From contig CAUYUJ010009447.1 of assembly GCA_963575745.1 (NCBI GenBank), forward strand, positions 131,684 to 193,683: a DNA stretch of 62,000 nucleotides, written 5' to 3'. Shown piece by piece: positions 31,986-40,952 of this stretch. Made by a program: the position numbers and the translations under genes. The notes beneath the pieces are model-generated. The model was not told where the DNA came from, made no database searches, and saw only the letters and a program-made list of their open reading frames with translations. Source of the DNA: Prorocentrum cordatum. Taxonomy: Eukaryota; Sar; Dinophyceae; Prorocentrales; Prorocentraceae. Position 1 is the stretch's first letter, and every line of letters begins with the position of its first letter.

Positions 31986-33239
31986 GCGGTGGGGGCATGG
32001 TGTGGGGTATCGGTCGGTTTTGGGCGAGAAATGGTGGGGTGGGGGGTCCCAGGAACAGAGGCCCCATGGGGTGGGGATGTCGGACGTGGTGGGGGCGTCG
32101 TGGGGGCATGGTAGGGGTATCGGTCGGTTTCGGGCGAGAAATGGTGGGGTGAGGGTCCCAAGAACAGAGGCTCCATGGGGTGAGGATGTCGGACGTGGCG
32201 GGGGCGTGGTGGGTGCATGGTGGGGGCGTGGTGAAGGGTATCGGTCGGTTTTGGGCGAGAAATGGCGGTGGGGGGTCCCAAGAACAGAGGCCCCATGGGG
32301 TGGGATGTCGGGCGTGGTGGGGGCATGGTGGGGGGTGTCGGTCGGTTGGGGGCGGGAAATGGCGGGTGGGTGGTGGGGGCGCGGCAAGGGTACGGCGGGG
32401 GGTATCGGTCGGTTTTGGACGAGACATGGCGGGGTGGGGGGTCGCAGGAACAGAGGCTCCATTGGGTGGGGATGTCGGACGTGGTGGGTGCATGGTGGGG
32501 GCATGATGGGGGGTGTCGGTCGGTTTGGGGCGAGAAGTGGCGGGTGGGGGGTCCCAAGAACAGAGCCCCATGGCATGTCGGACGTGGTGGGGGGCGTGGT
32601 GGGGCATGGTGGGGGGGTATCGGTCGGTTGGGGGCGAGAAATGTGGGGTGGGGGTCCCAAGAACAGAGGCCCCATGGGGTGGGGATGTCGGACGTGGTGG
32701 GGGCGTCGTGGGGGCATGGTAGGGGTATCGGTCGGTTTCGGGCGAGAAATGGTGGGGTGAGGGTCCCAAGAACAGAGGCTCCATGGGGTGAGGATGTCGG
32801 ACGTGGCGGGGGCGTGGTGGGTGCATGGTGGGGGCGTGGTGAAGGGTATCGGTCGGTTTTGGGCGAGAAATGGCGGGGTGGGGGGTGGTCCCGGGAACAG
32901 AGCTCCACGGTGTGAGGATGTCGGACCGCGGTGAGGGCGCCGGTAGAGTGCATGGTGGGGGTAAATCGGGTCGTGTTTGGGCGAGAATGGTGGGGTGGGG
33001 GTCCCCAAGAAGAAGGGCTCCAATGGGTGAAGATGTCGGGCGTGGTTGGCATGGTGGGGGGTGTCGGTCGTTTTGGGCGAGAAATGGCGGGGTGGGTGGT
33101 GGGGGCGTGGTAGGGGTACGGCGGGGGGTATCGGTCGGTTTTGGACGAGACATGGCGGGGTGGGGGGTTCCAAGAACAGAGGCTCCATGGGGTGAGGATG
33201 TCGGACGTGGTGGGGGGCGTGGTGGGTGCATGGCGGGGG
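31986..33239. repeat. GT-rich ~110-bp satellite with higher-order repeat
   Basis: TATCGGTCGGTTTTGGGCG recurs about every 97-121 bp (one short unit of 67 bp). Units also carry AGAACAGAGGCCCCATGGGG and GATGTCGGACGTGG. The block 32050-32275 is almost identical to 32651-32883, a higher-order period near 605 bp. The array runs into the assembly gap. Long frames on both strands are repeat artefacts. Confidence 0.95.
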
Positions 33240-33339
33240 NNNNNNNNNNNNNNNNNNNNNNNNNNNNNNNNNNNNNNNNNNNNNNNNNNNNNNNNNNNNN
33301 NNNNNNNNNNNNNNNNNNNNNNNNNNNNNNNNNNNNNNN
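33240..33339. other. Assembly gap, exactly 100 N
   Basis: A conventional placeholder length. True size is unknown, and the GT-rich satellite does not continue on the far side. Confidence 0.99.
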
Positions 33340-33575
33340 GCATAGTTTGTATCACGTTCCACACGTATTGAACCATAGATTGCACAACCTATATTGCCCA
33401 CGTCACTGCTCAACGTAGACTTGCATCATATATGCAGGTATCTATACACGTATATATATGTATATATATGTGTGTATATAGACTTTAATCACATGGCAGC
33501 TATTGCATCACATTGATTGCGGCCCATAGTTTGCACCACCTGCATCGCTCCACATATATTGAACAACCTAAGTTG
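33340..33575. repeat. CATAGTTTGCACCAC-type degenerate repeats and (TA)-rich spacer
   Basis: GCATAGTTTGTATCACGTTCC, AACCATAGATTGCACAACC and CATAGTTTGCACCACCTGC are inverted relatives of the GCAAGCTATGTGGT units at 24.7-25.0 kb. TATATATG tracts lie at 33445-33480. Confidence 0.6.
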
Positions 33576-33615
33576 TCAGGAACACACTTGTTGCTTGTTG
33601 GTGTCCACGCTGGCA

Positions 33616-33730
33616 TATATATATATATATATATATATACATACACACATACATACATACATACATACATACATACATACATACATACACATGTACACAC
33701 ATGTACACACATACACACATATACATATCA
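33616..33730. repeat. (TA)n, (CATA)n and (CACATA)n microsatellite
   Basis: TATATA at 33616-33638, CATACATACATA to about 33688, then ACACACATGTACACACATAC. Confidence 0.97.
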
Positions 33731-33839
33731 TATACAAACACCATTGTAAGTCTGCATACGCATCTATGCATTGTATATGGGCAATTTCGGAAACCCTGAA
33801 CCCAAAAAACGTTTTCATCTCTTGGGGGCGCATCGTTTA

Positions 33840-33945
33840 CTCCCGCCGCCTTCCGCCGAACTTCCGCTGGCTTGCGCCGGCGGAGGCGGCCTCGTTTCAC
33901 TTCCGTTGACCTTCCGCCGCCCTTCCGCCGCTGACGAGGTGACAA
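33840..33945. repeat. CTTCCGCCG short repeat
   Basis: Six CTTCCGCYG units scattered over 100 bp. Confidence 0.75.
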
Positions 33946-34039
33946 CTCCTTCGATCTTCGCAATCAAGGCCGTTTTCAGAACGCCCCATATGTCCGCAGT
34001 GCTAGCCTTGTGATGAGACCTATGCAGTGCAATCTATGT

Positions 34040-34290
34040 GGCCGTTTAGCGCACGAGGCGCCCACGAGGCGTACAGGCGGCCATGGACGGGCACCAGGCG
34101 AAACCGCGGCACACCCAGCCAATACACGAGGCGGCCAAGGGCGGGCACCAGGTGAAGACTCGCCACGCCCGCCTGGCGCCACGACACGCCCACAACGTGG
34201 GCACCAGGCGAAAGCTCGGCACACCCACCCACGCACGGCGCCTACGAGACGGGCACGGAGGCCCACAAACCAGCCAAAACCCTGGCCCAC
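34040..34290. repeat. Degenerate minisatellite, same family as 40-260
   Basis: GGGCACCAGGCGAAACCGCGG, CACGAGGCGCCCACGAGGCG and CGGCACACCCAGCC units match the start of the window. Confidence 0.7.
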
Positions 34291-35279
34291 ACCTCCAACT
34301 CCAGTCACGCCGAAAAGAAACCCCAGGTGCTAGCACGACTTGGGGAATACAGGAACTCTGCCCTCGAAGCTCTGCTCAGCAGTGCGACTTCGGAGTGCGG
34401 CCGAAAGCTGCCACTGCATGGGTGAGGGACTGATCCGGCCAGAGCGGAGCATCTAGCGCGCTGCCCTCGCAAGCGCAGAGCCTCGCGGCGACTCTCACAT
34501 GGAGTCTGCTGTGCTTGGCGAGTGGCGACGGGGACGAGGGAGGCGGGGGCGACGGGGAGCCTTCACCGTCTGCGCGAACGCCTCCGTCGCAGGGTCCGGC
34601 GCGCCAGAGCTGCACGCCGTGCCTCGCGAGCGGCCAACGGTTACCCACGTCCGCGCCCTCGCGGGCCTGGATTCCGGGGCGCGACCCCGTGGATTTCTGA
34701 ATGCCCGGGGCGGTACCCCCCCCCCCCGACGGGGGTCAACCTCGCCTCGTCGTTGCGCTGCGACGCGGGTCGGAGCGCCTTCGGCGCACGGCGGCTGCCC
34801 GCGACGGGGGTCGACGTGCTGGCCGTCGGCGGGGGTGACGCCCCCTCCGACGCTTACCCAGAAACTCGGAGCACGTTCCGCGCGGGGCATCTGGCGAAGA
34901 ATGCTTCACATATCCAGTGTAGGGAGACGAACTCGATACACCGACGCTTTTCCCGACCCTGCGCTGAAATTCGCACAGGAACGCGGATTTTGGTGTATAC
35001 GGGACCCTGGTGTATACATTTTTCGTTGTTTCCCCGGGACATCGGGGAAAAAAGTATACACCACACCACCCCAGCGTAGTCCCCGACCCTCAAAAAGTCC
35101 TGGGATTGAAGAAACAACCCGCCACTGGTAATGTATATGTTCCAGTTTCCGTCACTGGGTCATGGCCGACTGGCCCAGCCCGCGACGCCGTACGATGAGA
35201 GGCGGCCGGGGGGCCTGAGCCGGCTGGGCCCCGAAAAAATCTGTCGAGAGGAGGGGGGATGGAGGCAAAGAGATCCCTG
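34291..35279. other. No gene recognised
   Basis: 34.44-34.87 kb is very GC-rich with R/A/P-rich frames on both strands and no domain. 34.93-35.08 kb contains GTGTATAC motifs, a direct pair at 34992 and 35010 and an inverted one at 35055, possibly a small hairpin element. Confidence 0.35.
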
Positions 35280-35280
35280 A

Positions 35281-35482
35281 ACCTCCTCCTCCTCCTCCTC
35301 CTCCTCCTCCTCCTCCTCCTCCTCCTCCTCTCACTCCTCCTCTCTCTCCTCTCTCTCCTACTCTCTCTCTCCTCCTCTCTCTCCTCCTCCTCCTCCTCTC
35401 TCCTCCTCCTCGTCGTCCTCCTCCTCCTCCTCCTCCTCCTCATCCTCCTCCTCCTCCTCCTCCTCCTCCTCCTCCTCCTGGT
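35281..35482. repeat. (CTC)n / (CCT)n microsatellite
   Basis: About 200 bp of CTC triplets with CTCTCTC interruptions at 35335-35400. Confidence 0.95.
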
Positions 35483-35489
35483 CCATCAG

Positions 35490-35735
35490 GCGAAAGTTCT
35501 GAGCGTGTTCTTTTTCGGCGTTTCGACATCGGGAGGGATGGGGGGGGGAGGGGGGGGGTATGGCTCCAGACCTCTGCTTGGTGCGGCTGTTTGCAGCAAT
35601 GCGTCCATTGTGGGGGAGGCTCCACCTGCTCGAATCAGGCGCCCAAGACAGCCAAGATCTACTCCACGGGGAGGGGGGGGGTGCGAAGGCCCGCGCCGAT
35701 CGGCAAAACAATGAATAACACAAACTATCACTTTT
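35490..35735. mobile_element. Dispersed element family I, copy 2
   Basis: Matches 12745-12990 as described for copy 1: TTTCGGCGTTTCGACATCGG at the left, TTTGCAGCAATGCGTCC in the middle, ATCGGCAAAACAATGAATAA at the right. Confidence 0.65.
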
Positions 35736-36260
35736 TCACCCCAGATCCATTTCTGATTGACCCGGGGCCCGAAAACGGCCCCCGGAGACAGAAAAAGGCA
35801 AAGGACCGTGTCGAACCCAGCACCTCGGACCTGTCCCCCGTTCCTGCTGGCCAGAGCCAGTGCTGGGTCACCTCAAACCCCCAGCCGACTTGAAGCCGTG
35901 GATGCGGACATCTGTTCCGCCTCCTTGTTTCCAAGTCGACGCATTGATACCCGAAGAAATGTCAGTAGAATCCGAAGGAACACCGAAGGGGCTCGCCACC
36001 AACAAAGCAACGGAATGCAGGCAAACCGAATGAAGCACCGAGCCCCTTCTGACCTCGAACTTGACCTGATTCAGACAAAATTCTGATCCCCCGCGACAGG
36101 TGGGAATGAAGGCTTAACAACTCACGACAACCACCGCGTGTCTGGGCTCCATGAGCCAAACCTTGACTACTACAACGAAAGAACTGTACGGACAACTTCT
36201 CCGCCCCCGAGTGTGAGGGGCAACGATGGGGGGGAACTCGCATAAATGGGGAACATCGGT
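35736..36260. other. No gene recognised
   Basis: Mixed spacer; nothing identifiable. Confidence 0.4.
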
Positions 36261-36261
36261 G

Positions 36262-36570
36262 TGGAATCGACGATACACCAGTGATAGATCGGAGATAGAC
36301 TCCGCACGTTTCTGGGCAGGCTGTTGCTGTCGGGCCCATATCGGCCCATATCGGCGATCAATGGGCGATTGGGGGTCGATGCGTCCCCCCTATTCCTATC
36401 TGGGCCTATCGCTGCCACTGATCAACCATCACTTTTGGGAAACCACGAGGTACCGATACTGCTACTCCCCAGAATTCTCCCAGGGTGTTTTCTGACCAGA
36501 ATTCCGAAGCGGATCCATCGGTGGCAACGAGGGCCCCCGACGAAAGCCAAAGCGACACAAGAGGCGAGGG
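36262..36570. mobile_element. Short element family F, copy 3, with shared flank
   Basis: TGGGAAACCACGAGGTACCG at about 36436, CAGAATTCCGAAGCGGATCC and GGTGGCAACGAGGGCC match copies 1 and 2. The left block ACGATACACCAGTGATAGATC is shared with copy 2. Confidence 0.6.
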
Positions 36571-36816
36571 TAGCGGTTTAGGAAGACCTTTTCCTCCTTG
36601 GAACCTTGGGCCAAGACCACCTCCACAAAAGCCCCGACACCATGATTTCTGCATGACGTCGACCCCCTAGAGGTCTCGACATCTTCCCCGGGATCGATCC
36701 TTCATCCTGGGTCGCTTCTTGACGGCCCCGACTCCTGGCAAGAGCCCCCAGCGGCCGAAAATAGCGACAAACCTCCCGTTGTGCTTTGTGCATTACCCGA
36801 ACGGAGGGGGTCTGGT

Positions 36817-36982
36817 CTATCGTTAGGTCGGGCATGTCCCTCTACGGGCGGATGCTAAGCGAACTTTTCAAAAATAGTCCCCAAAAAATCATAAATAGTC
36901 CAAACGTCGTCCCCATGCTATTTTCTGGCTATTTTCGAATTTTCCTCCTGTAGAGGGACAGGCCCGACTTAGGGCTGTCGTT
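36817..36982. mobile_element. Inverted-repeat element family A, copy 3
   Basis: The element, 36825-36974, has AGGTCGGGCATGTCCCTCTA at the left and CCTCCTGTAGAGGGACAGGC then CCGACTTA at the right. It is flanked by near-identical 8-mers CTATCGTT (36817-36824) and CTGTCGTT (36975-36982). The interior has three TAGTCC motifs, as in copy 2. Confidence 0.8.
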
Positions 36983-37825
36983 GCCCCTGCGAGCGCCGCC
37001 GCCCGGCCACACGAGGCCAGTCCATTAAAAACCGTCCACCAGAAACCCAACCCTGAGATCCCAGGACGTCCACTGACTTTTTGGTGAGAGAACGCCACGC
37101 CTTCCATCGCGACACCATCGAAACCCAAGGCACGAGGCAAGCAGGGTGTTTCTTGGCATGGGCCCCGAGCGCCGCCGCCCGGCCGCACAAGGCCCAGGGC
37201 GAGCCCCCCCGCGCAGAGCCCCCCCGCGCCGCAGAGGGCGGCCACGCCCGGCGGCCCCGCGGTGCGGGCGCGCGCCCGCAGCGGCCCCCGGGCAGGGCCG
37301 AGCGGTCCCGCCCGCGCCGCCTCGGCTGCACGCGATGGGACGCACAAGGGCATGCTACAACCCTCGTGAAAAGGAACCTCAGACATGTCTCGCGTCCCTT
37401 CTGTGGGGTGCTGCTGGACAGAGCAGCGGCGACTGTAAGGTACTTGTATGCGCCGCCCCTCCAATGCCGGTCATCGTCGAACTTTCGAGTCGTTCCCGGT
37501 CAGACCACCTATGCCCTGGCCCCGACATTGGAGAGGCGTCTATCGATATTAAAGGGCGCGCCTACATCGCAGGGGCGTGGTCGCCATGTTTGAGGCTCAT
37601 TTTGACGAGGGTAGTAGTACTATGTTGCTCCCATCGCACTGAAGGACCACATCCCCAAAATAATTTCGAACACCCATAATAATATCGAAACGGTGCCGAA
37701 CGAGTATCACCTCCCAGGGTCCAGCACGCGAAAGCCATCCAATTTCGATACTGTCTTGGTGCTCGAAATTCCCTCTGGTCATCAAGGCTAAAGCAGGTTG
37801 AACCATCGTAATACTTGTACTATGC
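36983..37825. other. No gene recognised
   Basis: 37.0-37.35 kb is extremely GC-rich with proline/arginine frames. 37.35-37.8 kb is mixed. No domain seen. Confidence 0.4.
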
Positions 37826-38095
37826 ATCACCGTGGCGGCAGTTTCTTTGAATCTGCCTTCGCCCATGGCGCAGCTGCGCAGAGGAGTTCGGAGCAGAAAT
37901 GCTAAAACTACTCCGCGCGGGGGAGCATACCCCGCTGGATAACTGGTAAGGTTTGGCGCGGAGCAGTTGCCGATCCGGTCTGGGGGATCAGAGTTATAAG
38001 CACTAAGCGGATCGGAAACTACCCCGCCGGATGACGCAATCATCATGTCATGTTAGGATTGATGATTTAGAGGGATCAACAGATATCATCATCAT

Positions 38096-38260
38096 TTAAG
38101 GGTCCCCAGGACACACAAATAAATACACACACGCACATACAAATATTCCCCATACTTTCCCATATGTTTAGGGTTTTTGTCTTCCCCCCACTTCCCATAG
38201 TTTCCCGTATTTTCTGGGAAATCGACGATTAATTGTGTCTGTGTGTTTTTTCCCTCCTGA
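38096..38260 (+). mobile_element. Short TIR element family D (introner-like), copy 2
   Basis: 165 bp flanked by the 5-bp duplication ATCAT (38091-38095 and 38261-38265). Family C copy 1 has a single ATCAT followed directly by GGCAAATTGAA at the equivalent site (about 19130). Ends are TTAAGGGTCCCCAGGACACA and TGTGTCTGTGTGTTTTTTCC, then CTCCTGA. It is the same orientation as copy 1 when both are read on the plus strand. Confidence 0.85.
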
Positions 38261-38297
38261 ATCATGGCGAATTGAAGCAACTTTTGGCACGGCTGTG

Positions 38298-38461
38298 TAT
38301 ATCCTCCCTGGAGGCGCGCCTCCGGCCCGAGCATATAGCGCCCCCATCTTGTAGCATATCGTTCCTGGAGCGGTGTGGCCAGGAAACGCCCGCCACGACT
38401 CACATGCCGTGAGATTCCTCGGTGCGCGCGTCGCCCTTGGGGGGGGGGCTCCGCACACACA
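38298..38461. mobile_element. Short element family E, copy 2
   Basis: Inserted in family C between CACGGCTGTGT and GTGTTAGTATGTC, with GTGT on both sides. Its AGCATATCGTTCC and GATTCCTCGGTGCGCGCGTC match copy 1 at 18700-18866. Confidence 0.65.
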
Positions 38462-38610
38462 GTGTTAGTATGTCCGGGTGACACCGACGTAAGAGTGACC
38501 CTGGGCAAGAACTCTGAAGCAACTACTGGGAGGTCTTCGTCGGAAGGACTAAGGAGGATTGAGCCCCACTGGGTGGCTGCTAGGCCGGATTAGGCCGCGG
38601 AGAAGGCTCG

Positions 38611-38804
38611 GGAGCGGCCAAGAGGGGGGTGTCCAAGGAGGGGGGGATGCAAATCATGACCTGCGGCATGTGCGCGGCCCAGCGGGGGGGCCAGGGACGT
38701 AATGAAATAAGAAGAGGCGCCATGAAATCTGGGGAAATATCATGGCCCCCGCCATGATATCCCCCCCCCCCCCCCCCTAGTCATCACCCCCCTCTTTTCC
38801 GCCA
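38611..38804. mobile_element. Short inverted-repeat element family B, copy 2
   Basis: AGCGGCCAAGAGGGGGGTG at the left and CACCCCCCTCTTTTCCGCC at the right are inverted. The interior matches copy 1 (CGGCATGTGCGCGGCCCAG, AATAAGAAGAGGCGCCATGA, CATGATATCCCCCC). No A insertion here. Confidence 0.75.
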
Positions 38805-39943
38805 CCGAAAGGCGGGAGTGAGCCAGGTTGCGCGGGATTCGGCGGGATTGAAAAGAATCAGGCCAGATTCAAACGGATTTCGGACCAGGGCGAGGTCAGA
38901 ACTTGACGTCCCAGGAGTTGCATCCGAACAAGTGGCCTTTGGCGCGCGGCTTTCAGAGCCCGCGATGGGGCCAAATTCCAGCGAGTTGGCAGATGCTGGG
39001 GGGTCCCTGTGAACCCGCACCAAAGGTCTGAGCATCGTCTAACCGATCCCCATCCCCACCCACCAGCGTGGGCTGGGCCCCACCGGCCGATTTACCCACG
39101 CACGATGGGGATATAGGCTGTTCTCTTCGGGCTTCGAGGGGCAGATCCCCAACTGAGGTGATGAGACCGTGGGGCTCGAGGTGTGGATGGGGATGGGGAT
39201 ATGGATCGGTTTTCGGGGACCTGCTGACCCGAGTCAATCCAGACCCGGGTCAGCCGGGCCTTGCGGAATCCTGCAAGATCCTGCGAGGTCCTGCACCCAA
39301 ACCCGGGTCAGTGCGAAGAATCCTACAGAGTGGCAGGGCGAGGGATTGCCCGGATCTCCAGCGCACCGGAGCAGGTGGAGGAGAAGGAGGAGGAGGAGGA
39401 GGCGGCGGCGGCGAAGCGGTAACGGGCCGAGTCGAGCATAACTCCGACAAGACAGCAATCGAAACGAATTTCGAATTGTGCGACCTACCGTGCGCTAGTA
39501 GTACTGCGAGTGCAGGCCCCCACGGCGGGAGCCCCGACTGATTGATCGCTCGACCAAGGCTGAACACGCGGCGAATTCAAGCACACCGCACTCCCTGCAG
39601 CGAGCCCCTAGTAGACGGAGCCGCCAGGGCCAGAACCCGTCAACTAAGACACCTGAAGCAGGAAGGACGACGGCCCACTATCCAGAACACGGCCAGGAGT
39701 CCCACGGCCCGAAAGCGAGACTACCTGGGTCCACGAGTGGCCATTCGAACTAACTCCTTAAAACTGTACTGTCTCGGGGCGGAGGGAGGATGAGGAAGGG
39801 GAGCGGAAAGTCGGGGCGGTGCCTGGCTCTCGAACTCGCCCTCAGAGGCAGCCCTTGGCGCAGGTGATCCCCTCCCTGTGTGGAGCCGACCCACGCCAGG
39901 GGTCGCAGCCACGTTCTGCCGCGTTGACCCCGACACAGACGGG
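38805..39943. other. No gene recognised; 3' flank of the LINE
   Basis: Mixed sequence with a short GGA run at 39378-39402 and a GACCCGGGTCAG motif repeated at 39240 and 39300. 39.55-39.94 kb probably includes the 3' untranslated part of the minus-strand LINE. No poly(A) tract marks its end. Confidence 0.45.
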
Positions 39944-40137
39944 GTCGCACCAGTCGGAATCGTCAACGCCACCGATGCCGTCGCACCAGTCGAAGGCGAC
40001 AACGCCACCGACGCCGTCGCACCCGTCAGAGTAGACCCCGCCACCGACGCCGTCGCACCAGTCGAAGGCGACAGCGCCACCGACTCAGTCGCACCCGTCA
40101 GAGTAGACCCCGTCATCGACTCCGTCGCACCTTTCAG
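39944..40137 (-). repeat. 36-bp tandem repeat starting at the LINE stop codon
   Basis: GTCGCAC recurs at 39944, 39980, 40016, 40052, 40088 and 40124, exactly 36 bp apart. Two unit types alternate: one with CCAGTCGAAGGCGACA, one with CCCGTCAGAGTAGACCCC. On the minus strand it begins within a few bases of the stop of the LINE C-terminal frame. It is open in the neighbouring frame as a 12-residue repeat (TGATESVALSPS type). Confidence 0.95.
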
Positions 40138-40952
40138 AGCATCGAGTCCTCCCAATCGTCGATCGCTAGCTGCAAGATCCGCTCGACGTCGGATCTCGGG
40201 GCCACTCCTGCTTTGATCTCGTCGCCCAACTGGTCGACGCAATCCGTGAATATCTTTGTCAACTCCACGTCCGCGAGCGCGAACAGAGGCTTCGCGTTGC
40301 CCTCCTTGTAGCACTGGCTGATACGGCGCACCAGCAGGCTCATGTCCGTCATGCTGGTGATCTGATCGAGCTTGGTCTTCGGCTGCTCCCACAATCCCTT
40401 GTTCCGAACTCCGACCTTCTCTCCTGCTTTGCTCAGTGCGTCGGCAGTGACCAAGAACACCTGAACGTGAGCAGGGCCCATCTCCGCCTCTGGCAGCGGC
40501 TTGGAGTTGTCGAACTTCCAGGACTCCTCTAAGATCACCGTCTGGTAGGTGGCCGACAGCATCTGCCTGATCATGAACGAGTTGCCAAGCACTGTCTTGA
40601 CCAGCGCGGGCATGAGTTTCGCAACCATGGTCTGCGTCATCGCGGGCAGCTTCTCGAGTGTGTCGTCTGGCAGGCCGTGCGCTTTGCCCACCGCCATCTT
40701 CACGTCGATGGCGCTCCCCCCCGCCTCCGCCGAGGCGCCGCTCGCGGCGGCGCCCGAAGCGGCCGCTGGCTGGCGCCGAGGTGGCCGACTGCCGCGGTCC
40801 GCCGCGCCAAGTCGCCCGTGTCTCCCTCCACGACCGCGGGAGGCAGCCACTGAGCCAGAGCGGTCTTGTCGCCCTTTGGCTCTCTCGCCTCGTCCTCGCG
40901 AGCGGCTGCGGGTCGCCGCCGCCTCGAGATCCTCTTCCTTCAGGCGTAACAT
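40134..40952 (-). CDS. LINE C-terminal domain in a shifted frame
   Basis: A 272-codon frame, running on from the polyprotein but in another register. It starts at MLRLKEEDLEAAA, passes an R/G/S-rich linker (about residues 14-75), then a helical domain containing LEKLPAMTQTMVAKLMPAL, EESWKFDNSKPLPEAEMGP and DVERILQLAIDDWEDSML, and stops. Its composition is clearly protein-like, whereas the register that continues from the zinc fingers becomes R/G/Q-rich. So either an indel, a programmed frameshift near TTTCGGG (about 40952-40960), or an overlapping second ORF joins it to the upstream polyprotein. The domain is not recognised. Confidence 0.6.
   Translation of the reverse strand: MLRLKEEDLEAAATRSRSRGRGERAKGRQDRSGSVAASRGRGGRHGRLGAADRGSRPPRRQPAAASGAAASGASAEAGGSAIDVKMAVGKAHGLPDDTLEKLPAMTQTMVAKLMPALVKTVLGNSFMIRQMLSATYQTVILEESWKFDNSKPLPEAEMGPAHVQVFLVTADALSKAGEKVGVRNKGLWEQPKTKLDQITSMTDMSLLVRRISQCYKEGNAKPLFALADVELTKIFTDCVDQLGDEIKAGVAPRSDVERILQLAIDDWEDSML

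Larger units (their letters stand above)
37826..38492. repeat. Dispersed repeat family C, copy 2, split by D and E
   Basis: Pieces 37826-38095, 38266-38297 and 38462-38492 align in order with family C copy 1 (18867-19192). The first interruption is element D copy 2, the second is element E copy 2. Confidence 0.8.

Noticed and set aside
31721-33385. Long minus-strand frames (over 500 codons) rich in Pro/His/Thr
   Set aside because: They are translations of the GT-rich satellite and even cross the 100-N gap.
38160-38185. Telomere-like TTTAGGG near GTTTAGGGTTTTTG
   Set aside because: A single occurrence inside element D, not an array.
39721-40940. Continuation of the LINE polyprotein in its original register to 39721
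   Set aside because: After the frame change this register is R/G/Q-rich and then a 12-residue repeat, while the neighbouring register is protein-like.
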